From Morella rubra (lineage: Eukaryota > Streptophyta > Magnoliopsida > Fagales > Myricaceae): DNA of 64,000 nucleotides. Position numbers and translations under genes: made by a program. The stretch's first letter is position 1. Every line of letters starts with the position of its first letter. This document shows, in pieces, positions 1 to 12,000 of this stretch. Where the stretch lies: NCBI GenBank assembly GCA_003952965.2, contig CM025854.1:1016730-1080729 (forward strand). Reading direction: 5' to 3'. Below the pieces are notes generated by a model that made no database searches, was not told where the DNA came from, and was given only the letters and a program-made list of their open reading frames with translations.

Positions 1-518
1 GAGGTTTTACGTACTGCCCTCTCTACTTGTTCTAAAATCCGTCCTAAACAGATCAAATGTAATATCAATATATTTTTGTACTTGTGATTGTGAATGATGT
101 GATTGAAACTTTAGCACTTAAATCAATTAATATCCGCATATTTTCTTGCTAAATTTTTTCAAAAAAATCCCATGTAAATAACAAAATCTTTTGGTCTTAC
201 CTACATAGCGCAAAGTTGAATGATTTATTAATTAAAACTAAAATGTAATAGGTATTATCTCGGTGCCAAATATTATACCAAAAAGAGTGAATTTATAATT
301 GGTCTTGCATTAACGTGTTTCCTTCGTCACACTCCCAAGGCGGCGCGTAAGTTATTCTCTATCCCATCCTTCAGATTCCAGAAGAACGATTCCACACCAA
401 GAAAGAGAACAAAACTGACGTACACGAAGACCGCTCAAGGGTCAAAGAAAGCAATCTAAATTTAAAGGCAGAACCAAAGCACGAAACCGTGAAGAAGAAC
501 GAAATTAACCTCTCAACC
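1..518. other. Upstream region of the first gene
   Basis: AT-rich non-coding DNA with no convincing ORF or repeat. The last 150 bases are richer in A and G and probably form the 5' leader of the gene starting at 519. I see no clear TATA box. Confidence 0.4.
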
Positions 519-1160
519 ATGAAGAAGCTCTACAAGAAAGGCCAAGTTCATCCATCACCGCCGTCAGTCGCCGAGCACTTGGCGGTGCTTCCGGCAGCCA
601 TCCTAACCCTCACTGCTGCCCTCTCGGCTGAAGACAAAGAAGTCTTGGCGTACCTTCTCCTTTCTTGCTCCGACCCTTCTAGCAACTTTTCCGGTCATCC
701 AAATACCATTTCTACTACTAAAAATGGTGGTGATGCTGAGCACAGTGGCGGCCGCGGAGACCACAGCCCCATGTTTGAGTGCAACTGCTTCAGGTGTTAT
801 ATGTGTTTTTGGGCACGATGGGATGCTTCGCCTAGCCGTGAACTCATACACGAGATTATTGAAGCTTACGAAGAGGATCAGCTGGTTAAGAAGAAGAAGA
901 GGAGGAGCTCCAAGGTCAAGAAAGAGAAAAGGAAGAAAACATGCGCTGAGGAGTTAAAGGGTGGTGAGGACGGCTCTGGGGAGACGTCAGGGACCGGGGA
1001 CGAGTTGGGTGAGTCAATCTACGTGGATGTAAGCGGCAGTACTGACGGTGTTATGGTGGGTGGTGACGGTGAAGCTGGGATGGAGATGAAGGCCGGGTCT
1101 GTGACGAGGATTGCCAGTTTCATAGGAGAAAGGATTTGGGGTATTTGGAATAGGTTTTAG
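519..1160 (+). CDS. Uncharacterised plant protein, 213 aa, Cys-motif and basic tract
   Basis: Single-exon gene. An open frame extends upstream to 489, but that codon is GTG; the first ATG is at 519 and begins MKKLYKKGQVHPSPP, so I start it there. The protein has a hydrophobic stretch LAVLPAAILTLTAALS (about residues 18-33), a Cys/aromatic motif FECNCFRCYMCFWARWD (about 86-102) followed by SRELIHEIIEAYEED, then a Lys/Arg-rich tract (about 123-143) that could act as a nuclear or nucleolar signal, a Gly/Ser/Asp-rich linker, and a C-terminal segment IASFIGERIWGIWNRF. From memory this order resembles a small plant-specific family of unknown function; I could not check it. No function is assigned. 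A long T run and an AATAAA-like signal near 1338 follow the stop. Confidence 0.8.
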   Translation: MKKLYKKGQVHPSPPSVAEHLAVLPAAILTLTAALSAEDKEVLAYLLLSCSDPSSNFSGHPNTISTTKNGGDAEHSGGRGDHSPMFECNCFRCYMCFWARWDASPSRELIHEIIEAYEEDQLVKKKKRRSSKVKKEKRKKTCAEELKGGEDGSGETSGTGDELGESIYVDVSGSTDGVMVGGDGEAGMEMKAGSVTRIASFIGERIWGIWNRF

Positions 1161-1813
1161 TGTGTTTTTTTTTTTTTTTTAAAATCTCCGGGACACAGAT
1201 AAGTTTCTTGTCTTCTCATATATTTAACTCTGTAGTCTGTACATTATTACCCGTTAACTTGTAAAGAATGGGATTGGGGTAAATGGGTTTTTTCCTTCTA
1301 TTTTTTTTTTTTTTTGCCCTTTCTGGTTCTAGATGTTAATAAATCCTTGTTTTATATATAAAAAAAAAGATGTATGCATTTTAGATAAAATTATTTTCTG
1401 GATCACAGTACAGGAGTTCTTATATTTGTCGTACAGATCATGTTAGCTGCTGTGAATTCATCAGGTTGTAATTAACTTAGAGCATTATGCTTGATTCTGC
1501 AATGGTGCTGTCTGTTTGTGTTTGTAGCGTTTCTTCATTCTGTGCTCTGTACGAAGAAGCCTCCTAATGCTAGTAGGACTCCATATAAAACTTTCCGTGA
1601 CCTTTGTTTTTCTCCACTTTTTTCAATTACTAAAAATTCCTATTTTCAACTTCCTTCATATGGAGGCATACTCAAGTCTGTTTACATATAATGAATTGCT
1701 TTCTTTCTCGCTTTATTCACGGCATCTTCTGTTCAAATTCGGAGAGTGATGTTTAAAGCTGCTACACATGTTTTGCTTGGACGTGTAAACGGTCAATATT
1801 CTTTCCGCGTTGA
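1161..1813. other. 3' flank and intergenic DNA
   Basis: Contains T homopolymers at about 1165-1181 and 1300-1315 and AT-rich DNA. The first part is probably the 3' UTR of the 519-1160 gene. The short open frames at 1491-1749 show no coding character. Confidence 0.4.
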
Positions 1814-2039
1814 TCAAGAACCATAGACAAGCTCGTTGAGACCAGGACTAACCTCTCCACATGGAGAATGTGGGTTTTCAATCTTTGACAAATCTATAAT
1901 GTCCGTTTGGTCTCCAATTCTTTTGTTTTTAGCAGAATTCTTCCGACGAGGACTTGTAAATCGGGATCCATCATTATCGGTCTTTCTTTTCTTTTTTATT
2001 TGCTGTGGCTGTCCTCCCCAATGCTGCTTGTCACTTTTT
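1814..2039 (-). CDS. Possible orphan terminal exon, unrecognised
   Basis: A minus-strand open stretch ends in TGA at 1814-1816. It is preceded on its own strand by a pyrimidine-rich tract and TGTCAG, which would serve as a splice acceptor at 2040. The peptide is basic and hydrophilic (for example QPQQIKKKRKTDNDGSRF and SPRRKNSAKNKRIGDQTD), then DIIDLSKIENPHSPCGEVSPGLNELVYGS-like sequence. The composition looks coding rather than random. No upstream exons are visible, and the next gene on this strand, CLASP, has its own stop at 3048. It may be the remnant of a lost gene, an extension of the CLASP 3' region, or chance. I do not recognise it. Confidence 0.2.
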
Positions 2040-3047
2040 CTGACATCGTTAGAGAATAAAAATAATAAAGAAAGACAGAGAACAGACAGATTTTCTTCAT
2101 GCAACCGACAATTGGATAAATCCACATATAGGCATCTTCTTTTCTGATCAACACAATGGAGATATTAGTGCAATTAAACTTGTCTCAAGATAATTGAAAG
2201 CAGTGCAGATATTACTACAAAAAGGGGCAGATATATTATGAACTCAAAGATTAGAGTAAACAGTCCCAAGTTCTGTATCGATAATGAAAAATTGCACCAC
2301 CTTCAAACGAGATAGGATTATGACATCGAGAGAAATACAATTCCATGCTTTCCAACAAATTTCGTCTAGAAAACCCTTCTATTCGTCAAAAGGTCGAGGA
2401 TATACTTCCAAAATTCTGCCGAGCCTAAATCCATTTCCATAGAACCACAGACTGCGATTTCCACTACCGTAGCCCACCGAAATTTGGATTTCCATACTCC
2501 CAATAGACTCTGAAAGCATTAATTTATAATGTTCGGAGCAATGGCGTTTACCAATCTCAGGTTTATCTAACCTTTTATCCTTCTTCGTATAATATAAACA
2601 CCACACACTATTTGTTCAGTCAAACAGAAGCGTCAGAACTTCTGTTAAAGCAATCCACCCACCACCCAGTGTTAATCGGAGTATCATTTCCTCGGTTGCC
2701 TCGTGAGCAAGAGTTACACGTCCGGGCAGCCCAAAAATTACAAAGGGTGGATGCGTTCAACTTCTCTGCTTCCAAATCTTCTTCCAATATAATTGACAGA
2801 GTGCTTAATGTACATTACAGTATCAGCACAAAGAGGTACAATTTTGCTTCCCACCAAAAGCAATGTACCTCGGAAACCACCCAAGCAAACGAATAAAAAA
2901 GAGATCGTAACAAAAAAAATATTAAAAAAATAGGGGGAAAAACCAAAGAAAACTGGGTCTCTCCAATGCATTCACACAATATACAGAATTCACAACAATG
3001 AATAAGCCGACACCCAATACCACCAACAGCCTCGTGAATCATACTGG
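2040..3047. other. CLASP 3' flank and probable 3' UTR
   Basis: Non-coding DNA downstream of the CLASP stop codon. The part nearest 3047 is probably CLASP 3' UTR. Small open frames here lie on both strands and show no family resemblance. Confidence 0.4.
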
Positions 3048-6000
3048 CTAATCATGGTTAGCATCGACGGCAGTGCCTGTCCTAGCCTGCGAGATTCGAT
3101 TAGCATATATAGTGACCAACCGCAGTTGTGTGCTGTTAAGCCCCTCCAAGTATGGCAAGAAAGCTTTTCCAAGCATGATGTAGATGTCCACTAGACAGAA
3201 AACTACAGTCTGTACCACCCAAAATGGACATCCAAAGGAACAAAAAAGAAAGTAAATTAGAACGGATAAGGTTAGCTGGAAGGTAAAAAGAGAAGAGAAT
3301 TAAATCCATACAAGCATGCTGGTAAACATGTTGAGAGCCTCACATAAACATGTTCTATCAGGTATATCGTTCCCAAAAGAAAGACGAAGAGAGAGGGACG
3401 CATGCACGTAAGCTTCTCACCTCTTTCCTATTCTCTAATTCAGTAACATACCTATCAGGTCGCAAGTTCTTTTCTCATTTCCTACTTCATTTCACATTTA
3501 AGTAACCAACATATGAAATAAGGCTTGGAAAATTAATAAATAACTCAATAGCATTCAACCAGGAACACAATGTACTACAAAGGATCTAGAGAGGCAAGAC
3601 AAGGACAAACCAAAGTCTTTGCTCGCATTCTTTTAATCCCAAACTACTAGTTAATGTTTAACACATTATTGTTTTCTTAGATTCATGCTCTGCTTGGTAA
3701 ATTTCGGAAGACATTGGCAAGTGTAATCAACTATATCTGCTTCTGGGATATATAGAACGCCTAAATTTTTCCCAACATGGCAAGCGATTAAAGTTTTTCC
3801 TCACTTCACTTTTTCTATCACCACTTCTCTCATTCCAAGCACACTGCCATATTGCAGAAACACGTGTTATCAAGTGAAGAAAAATGCAAGAGTACCTTGC
3901 GAACATCTGCACTCGGATTTCCAAAAGCTTCAAAAAGAGCAGGTAAAAATGAGGGTAACTGAGCCATCAGTTCCTCCTGGGAGAGCCGACCCACAAGCTA
4001 GAAAGAAAGCGAAGAGAAGGTTAACACAATCATGCATATAAAAATAGCAAAAGAACTGAAAGATAAACACTTTGCCCAAAACGATCACTAGATCCCTTAT
4101 TTGTGTAAAAAGGAGTTCACAGTGCTTTAGAAAACTCTACACGTCCAGGATCAAAGCCAATCACCTATTGAGATATTAGAAGAGTGACATTGAAAATGGC
4201 ACAGCTCAAATGAATGGATGTTCCACTATTTACCTTTGTCAAGCAGTTTATGCACGTAACAAGAGTTTTCTCATCTTCAGTAACCAATAAAGGGACAATA
4301 ACCTGCAACACCAGTAATTGAGAGCATCTCTATAATGTCGTCAAAAAATACAGGGTCAACAAAGCCAATCACTCTTTCATCAGGTCTTTTGGAGTGAAGG
4401 TGTGGATGATGATGAACACAAAATGAGAAAAAGAATATCTCGACCACATACACTTAAACATCTGAAAGGATCATACTGAGACAAGACGATAGTCAAGCAA
4501 TGCTCCCCTTCATTTGAAACCTGAACATAGAGTGGGATGAATAAGACATGGGAAAGAAGCAAGTGCAGATAAAATGAAATCTTTCCACCAGTATAAGATT
4601 ACTTTCGGAACAATATCCTTCGTAACATGAAGCAGCTTCTCAATCACTATCTCAACAGAATCTTCCATTGCATCCTTCTGGAAACATCAGACCATGAGGA
4701 AGAAAGGGAAAGGGGGGAACGAGGTTGAGAATAAAGAGAACATCAGTCAAGCATGGCATACCCATTGGCAGGAAAAAGAATCACACAAAACAAACCTGGT
4801 TTTTAAGCATTTCAATAACCAAGGCAAGCGCAAGTTCCCGAATTGAGGAATCAGAATCATCCAACACCTCAAGCACAACTGTCAGAATCTGATTGAAGTA
4901 CTGCAAACATAAAATTAAACTATAATTCACCTCAAGCTACAAGAACATTAAAATGTTGCAAACTAAAAGTTCACCCGATTGAAAAATTTTATTCTTCAGC
5001 AAAAGAAAATTCATATAGTATTTACAACGAACTCCACAACTACACTAGTATTCAAGATTTTTACTTCTTGCATGAAGGAACATGCACCCAATAAAGAATC
5101 AAAAAAAAAAATTGGGTCAATAAAGAATCAAATTTAACTGATAATAAATATAAGCAAACTAATACTCACTTCCTAAAAAGTAGAAGATGGAGAAAAAAAA
5201 ATCAAGCAACAACGCCTCATATACTTGGTTGAGTGTTACAGGCATAGGAAGGCGTGCTTGATACATAAAATCTAACAGACAACAAGTGAATGGCAGCTCA
5301 TTTCAACATAAAAGACAAAACAAAAACAAAACTATCCACAATCGCCTGAATCTCAAGACGTTCTTCAAACCAATCATAGACTTTCTTGAGATATGTAAAC
5401 TCAAGGAACAAGAAGGTCCCCCTTCCTCCCTCTGTCTTCTAATTGCCACTTCTTTTGTCCATTCTGCCCTACGCTACTAACAGATTCAGTTGCAAGAATC
5501 TATATTACATGACATTATCGTACAATATTTTCCCCCATTCTAGTGGAAGAAGCTCTGAAGTGCTCATAAGAAATATGCTTAATGAATTAGGTTGCTCAAT
5601 TGTTACCAAAAAAAAAGGTCTTCCGTGAACAGTAACAATCAACGAATGTATAAGATTTCAACAGAGAGTACTAGATTAGAAGTGAATTAGTATAGGTAAG
5701 TGTATACTGCAAATAAACTTATTTCAACCCCCCAACCAAACGATACTCCACTAAAGGTTCCAAAACATTATTAGACCGAGAAGCTGTGGTAACACCATAC
5801 AGACTAGAAAGTCATGTTAGAATACAATTTTCTTCTCTGGATCACAAGAAAATTATCATCTGGTCCAGCTTTCATCCATCAATAAAAGCGTATCAGCAAA
5901 CATCAACAGCTGAAGAGCCGTAATTGCTAGCATATGTGAACGTGAAGCATACCTTCGTCCAAATGGATTGGTCATTAGCCAAGGAAGCTTCGATTAACTG

Positions 6001-9000
6001 CTGAAGAGCACCACGCTTACTTGAAGTAGGGCTTTCATTATTCCCATTGCTTATCTAGAGAAAACAGAAGGTAAAGAAATTTATATAATCATATGAAAAA
6101 CAGTTGAAGTAAATCTTTTCAACACCATCTGTTGGCCAGGGGGAGCCTAAAGTTTCAATTTTCATATGACGGCACTCACCAGATGAAGAATTTGAGGAAT
6201 GCTTGGACCTGTGTCTGGCATGGCAGTAACATTAACAGGTTTTGGTTTATAATGGTTAAGGTCCAACTCCGTTGGAGCTTCATTAGCATGGTCCAAGACT
6301 TCTGCGACTTCCAAGTGGTCCGACCTCAGCAGACCATTAATGTCCATACGAGTAGACAACCCTTCTAAATTTACATTACTGTCAACATTTTCTTGCTGGC
6401 TAGACCAGGAGCCCAAATTCTGACCAGTAGGGTTGACAGTGTACGACAGATCCTTGGTTTTAGAGCCAAGACCATCAGCATTGGAACTGATATCAAAACC
6501 CTGATACAGGTTCTCCTGAGTTTCATCAGAAACTGCTTGACCAAGATTTCCAGTAGAACTCCACTTCCTCCCACTATCACTATCAATGGAACCAGCAGAA
6601 TACCTTCCATAGAAATTACTCTTCTTTGAGGCACCAATATATCCTTCTTCAGAAGATGTTCCGACCATATCAGATGGGTCATAAGAAGACTTAGGTCGCT
6701 GTCGCTCTTTCTTGTTCTGCAAGAAGTTCATTAGGTCCACTTCAATGCGAGGAGTAAACTGTTTGAGGGCTCGTCTCAAAGAATTTTGCTCTTCAACTGA
6801 TAAACTGAGAATAAAATTCAGCACTGCAGTTGAATCGAAGTGGGAGTATACAGATATAATGCACGTTATAGCTGCTTCCTTAAGCTTAGTATTTTTATCA
6901 TGGGCCAAAGGAGTCAATTTAGCAAGCCATAACTTAAGAATTCCACTGTTGGCATAGCCTTCAGAATTCATTGCATGCTTATTAAAGGAACTGATGGCAA
7001 AATCAATAACAGCTAATTTGGCCTTTGGTGATCTCTGTTCATCTAGGGAGCGGAGCAAAGCCGGTAAGAGAGAATCTGTGCTGTAAGTTTTGCTGACAAT
7101 TTCCAAGGTTGTCGCACATGGTTGTCTAACTAGCTCCTTTGGGTCTATCAACCGTGAGAAAACATGAGGTAAGATCCTCTCCATGTAGCTCTCAAACGGC
7201 TTTCGGCAAGATGGAATGATATCCGCAAGTGTCGACAGAGCAGCCTGTGCAACTTTATGGTGGGGATCATCCAAGTGCTGGAAAAACAACTTCATCACCT
7301 TCTCGAAATTCTGGATTACTTCTTGAATACCTTTTAGGGCCTTGCTGAAGCAAAGAATGAAGATAATTGAGCAGCAACCCTTCAGACCAGTCAGAACTTG
7401 TGCTGAGTCCAGCTCAGAGCATCACTAAGTGATGCTGGACCATCTACATAATTTGACATCTCCCCAAGAGACAGCTGGCATGTCATCAAAACTCTTTCTC
7501 CTGCCTGCAGACATCCGTCCAGCAACATGCTTTCTTAAAAGCGGCCTCTGAAAATTGGGTACGTGACTAGGTGCTGTGATTCCCTAAAATTTCCATCTTT
7601 GTATCAGGCGTATCCACATACTGCCTTTCAATGTATGGGACCATATCAGATGGGTCATAAGAAGACTTAGGTCGCTGTCGCTCTTTCTTGTTCTGCAAGA
7701 AGTTCATTAGGTCCACTTCAATGCGAGGAGTAAACTGTTTGAGGGCTCGTCTCAAAGAATTTTGCTCTTCAACTGATAAACTGAGAATAAAATTCAGCAC
7801 TGCAGTTGAATCGAAGTGGGAGTATACAGATATAATGCACGTTATAGCTGCTTCCTTAAGCTTAGTATTTTTATCATGGGCCAAAGGAGTCAATTTAGCA
7901 AGCCATAACTTAAGAATTCCACTGTTGGCATAGCCTTCAGAATTCATTGCATGCTTATTAAAGGAACTGATGGCAAAATCAATAACAGCTAATTTGGCCT
8001 TTGGTGATCTCTGTTCATCTAGGGAGCGGAGCAAAGCCGGTAAGAGAGAATCTGTGCTGTAAGTTTTGCTGACAATTTCCAAGGTTGTCGCACATGGTTG
8101 TCTAACTAGCTCCTTTGGGTCTATCAACCGTGAGAAAACATGAGGTAAGATCCTCTCCATGTAGCTCTCAAACGGCTTTCGGCAAGATGGAATGATATCC
8201 GCAAGTGTCGACAGAGCAGCCTGTGCAACTTTATGGTGGGGATCATCCAAGTGCTGGAAAAACAACTTCATCACCTTCTCGAAATTCTGGATTACTTCTT
8301 GAATACCTTTTGGGCCTTGCTGAAGCAAAGAATGAAGATAATTGAAAGCAGCAACCCTAGCAGACCAGTCAGAACTTGTGCTGAGTCCCTCGCTCAGAGC
8401 ATCACTAAGTGATGCTGGACCATCTACATAATTTGACATCTCCCCAAGAGACAGCTGGCTGTCATCAAAACTCTTTCTCCTGCCTGCAGACATCCGTCCA
8501 GCAACATGCTTTCTTAAAAGCGGCCTCTGAAAATTGGGTACGTGACTGGTGTGTGATTCCCTAAAATTTCCATCTTTGTAAGGCGTATCCACATACTGCC
8601 TTTCAATGTTGGGATTCATAAATCGCCTAGCCTCCCTCATGTCATGACTCTCTTCAGAAATCCTCTTAGCAGAGTACGATGAAAATGATGGCAAAGGCTC
8701 AGTTGCTACATTACTTCGAGACGACAATTTACCAGAATCTTTGGAAGCTTGAATCTGGGTGATGATATCGGATAAAACTAAGCCACCATTTCTGTTACTA
8801 CCTTTACTTATACTAGAGGCAGTTGTCTCTGACATTAAAGAGTTTGAAAGATAATTAGAAGCTGGGACAGCAGGAGGGAATGGTGGATCACGAGATGATG
8901 GAGGGTCAACTCCTGCACTAGGGGCAATAAAAGAAAAATTTACCACTCACAAGTTGGTTAAACATAGTTTATAGTAGATAGTGAATCATCATGGCATTAC

Positions 9001-12000
9001 TGAAAGATTTCACACACTCAGGCTGCAATGCAAGAGAAATATCACTAAACGAAGTCAATTGATACCTAGATCCAAACTAGATGATCTGAGTGTTGAATTG
9101 TGTTTGTCCGACAATTCCAAACCTCTAAGCATGCTTTCGATCGCAGTGACCTTCTGTTTGCTAGCATGCAAAACACTTTCAAGGCTACGTTCACCACCTT
9201 TACTAAGTGACTTTGCTTGAGACAAAAGTAGTCCAGAAGAAAGAGATGTCCCTGACTGTAAACTAGAACTTCTGTCCATTGCAACAATAGCAGAAGTTCC
9301 ATATCCGGGTAGATTCGAGGGAGCAGATGATTGAGAGGTAAGTGATGTCAGTGCTCCTCTATCTCGGATGGAAGGAGAAGCATGTCGCCTATGTATGCCT
9401 CCATCCTCTTCGTTTATTATCTGTTGCAAAAGAGGGTCAGTTACAGCAATAACATTTTACCAATAAAATAAAGCAGACATCCTCGCCTGGAGCAGAAACA
9501 CGTACCCTTTGAATGACAGGATCAAAGGATGAAAATAAGCGCCGGGAACGCTCTGGCCAAGTTTTTGCGAACATTCTGTAGCACATTCTTGCAGTTGATC
9601 GTACCTGCCATGTTGAACAGGTTGACATTTTATAATGACATGCACCAGCAATTAGTTGGGTGCTTCATAATTTTATTGAAGAAGAAGAATATCAGGAACA
9701 TGCTGAGACTGCTTCATTAAAATGTAAGATATTGCTTCACTAAAGAAATACATAAACAGACAAGATTCGCCAATAAACCTATTAGGTCATACTCATCCAA
9801 ATCGCCTTTATGCTTTTAAAGACATATACACACCCACACACTAGAAAGAGATGAGTTATGGACTTAAAAAAGAGGGGGGGGAGGGAACCCTCCAATTGGA
9901 GCATAAAAGATAATATAAAAAGGAGAATGATAATCACAAAGCTCAAAGAACCAGAAAATTAGATTATAGAAAGCAACGGGCACAGAAGCACAACCTTTGG
10001 TTTATGGATGGAAAGTTATAAAGGAATTCTGATTGTTTAGGCTTGAAAGCAAAACAATATCTATGGCTGAAATGCATGTATGTCAACAAACGAAAGCATA
10101 ACCTATCATGCATGTCAAGCCAAAAACCATGCAAAGTACATGTTTATATCAATAGATCATAAAAAATCAGAAGATCTCCAAATATGAATACCTCACTCAT
10201 TGCATCTGCAACACAGCACTTAATAAAATCTTCATAGAGATCCGCCGATCTCTGTATTTCAGGTGCATCAGGCCAATGTTCCAATATCAAAAGTGCATAT
10301 TCACAACACCTATAGTGCAGGAGATGTCAGTAGTAAGTGAAGCAATGACACAAACAGCTTTAACAAGAGGAGGTATAGCCATACCTTGCACGGAGTATTG
10401 CATTACGGTCATTTTTTGCACAATCGGCCATGCGAGGGAGTATGCGGGCAACCTTGCAGTTACGCAACATCTGCAGAGCAAAAATGATAAGATAAAAGAA
10501 GCAAATACAAAATAAAAGTAGGATAACAAAAAGCTACCATACCGTTTTTATGCAGTTATCTGCAGACTCTGCAATCACAAGTACAGTGATCACAACCAGC
10601 TTGAAAAGGACCTGATTATCATATCATACAATTATAAAAATTTAAGCATAAAGAGATGGCTATGGTTAGGAAGCCAAAAAAAAAAAGTTGAACCTACTGG
10701 AATGAACATCTCAGCGCATCCCTCGAAATCTCCCAACAGCTCCTTTGACAAAAAGCATAATAGATGGCATGCCTAGAAAGAGAATAAATTAGAGGAAAAA
10801 TATATATCAAGAGCTGCATACAATGCCAAAGAATCAAGACAAGCAAAGAACATAGTTAGGAGGTAATGCTTAGTTGCAGTGCACCTTTTCATACTGCCAT
10901 TACTTTTTCTTTCGTTTTTTTTTTTGGGGGGGGGGCCTACTCTAATATGACCAAATTCAAAGATTCCACATTCCAGAATTTTGCCAAGACTACAGCCATT
11001 TTCCTTCTTAAGGCATATTTCAGTGTGCAAATACAGTAGCTTGTGCTAATCGCCATTACCATCATAAGACAGATAACAAGATAGTACAATGGGAAGTAAC
11101 AGATCTATAACCAAATAGCAATATTTCCAAAAACACTTTAGCATACAGTGCTTATTAAGGCAGTCCACTTAAAACAGTAGAAACAAGTCTGAACAACAGC
11201 AACAAACTGATAGTCATAGACAAGATCAAGCAACTTTGATCCAATCTCGTGAAAAGGTAAGGGGGAGGGAGGAACCTATTAATTGCCACCTGAAACAGAA
11301 GAAAATAATAGCCCACCTGCTTCACTATGCTAGACCTTCGATCGGATAATTGTGTGCTTAGAGGGCCAACAAGTTGCTTCAAGAGTCCCCGGAAACATGG
11401 ATAGTCAGCAGCACCTGATGAGAAAGACAAAATTACTGACAGTATATGCTACACATTTTTTAATGTAAAACTGTAATCAAAACCCTTAATTCATCAACAC
11501 ACTGGCAACCAAAATGTTGGCAGAACAAGCCCCTCTGAAATTTATGGGCACCAAAATGCAACAAAAATTGATGATATGAATACCATGAGGTCAGGCTAAA
11601 AAAAATTGGATGGCTTATTTAAGAATTCAAAATGCTAGCAACCTTCTCCAATATGGGAAGCATAAAGCTAGTGGGGTTATTTAGCACCCCAAGGGCAAGA
11701 GCAGGGATATCGTGTCCCTACCTTGGTCGAACCAGAGGATAGGCTCTTCAAAAATTTATGCTTTGGAAGGGATTTTCTGTCCAACTAGATAGATTATCTC
11801 TTCTTCAAAGCAGATCTGCTCGCTTAAGGTGAAAAGTTCTTCTATGAATGTATCATAAGGAGAAAGAGCTCAATTAAAGCACAATTAATTCCGTGTTCCA
11901 CCATAATAAGAGAAAAATGTGATATTCTTGAGGAGAGAAGAGTTGCCTCAATGGGTCCTTTACTGATCATACTATTCTAATTCAGAGATTCATTGGTAGA

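Noticed and set aside
489-518. An upstream start for the first gene at 489
   Set aside because: The codon is GTG; the ATG at 519 is the first plausible eukaryotic start.
6663-8615. A genuine CLASP variant with an extra TOG repeat
   Set aside because: The duplication is not in frame, has junction-clustered indels, and one copy alone gives the full-length family protein.
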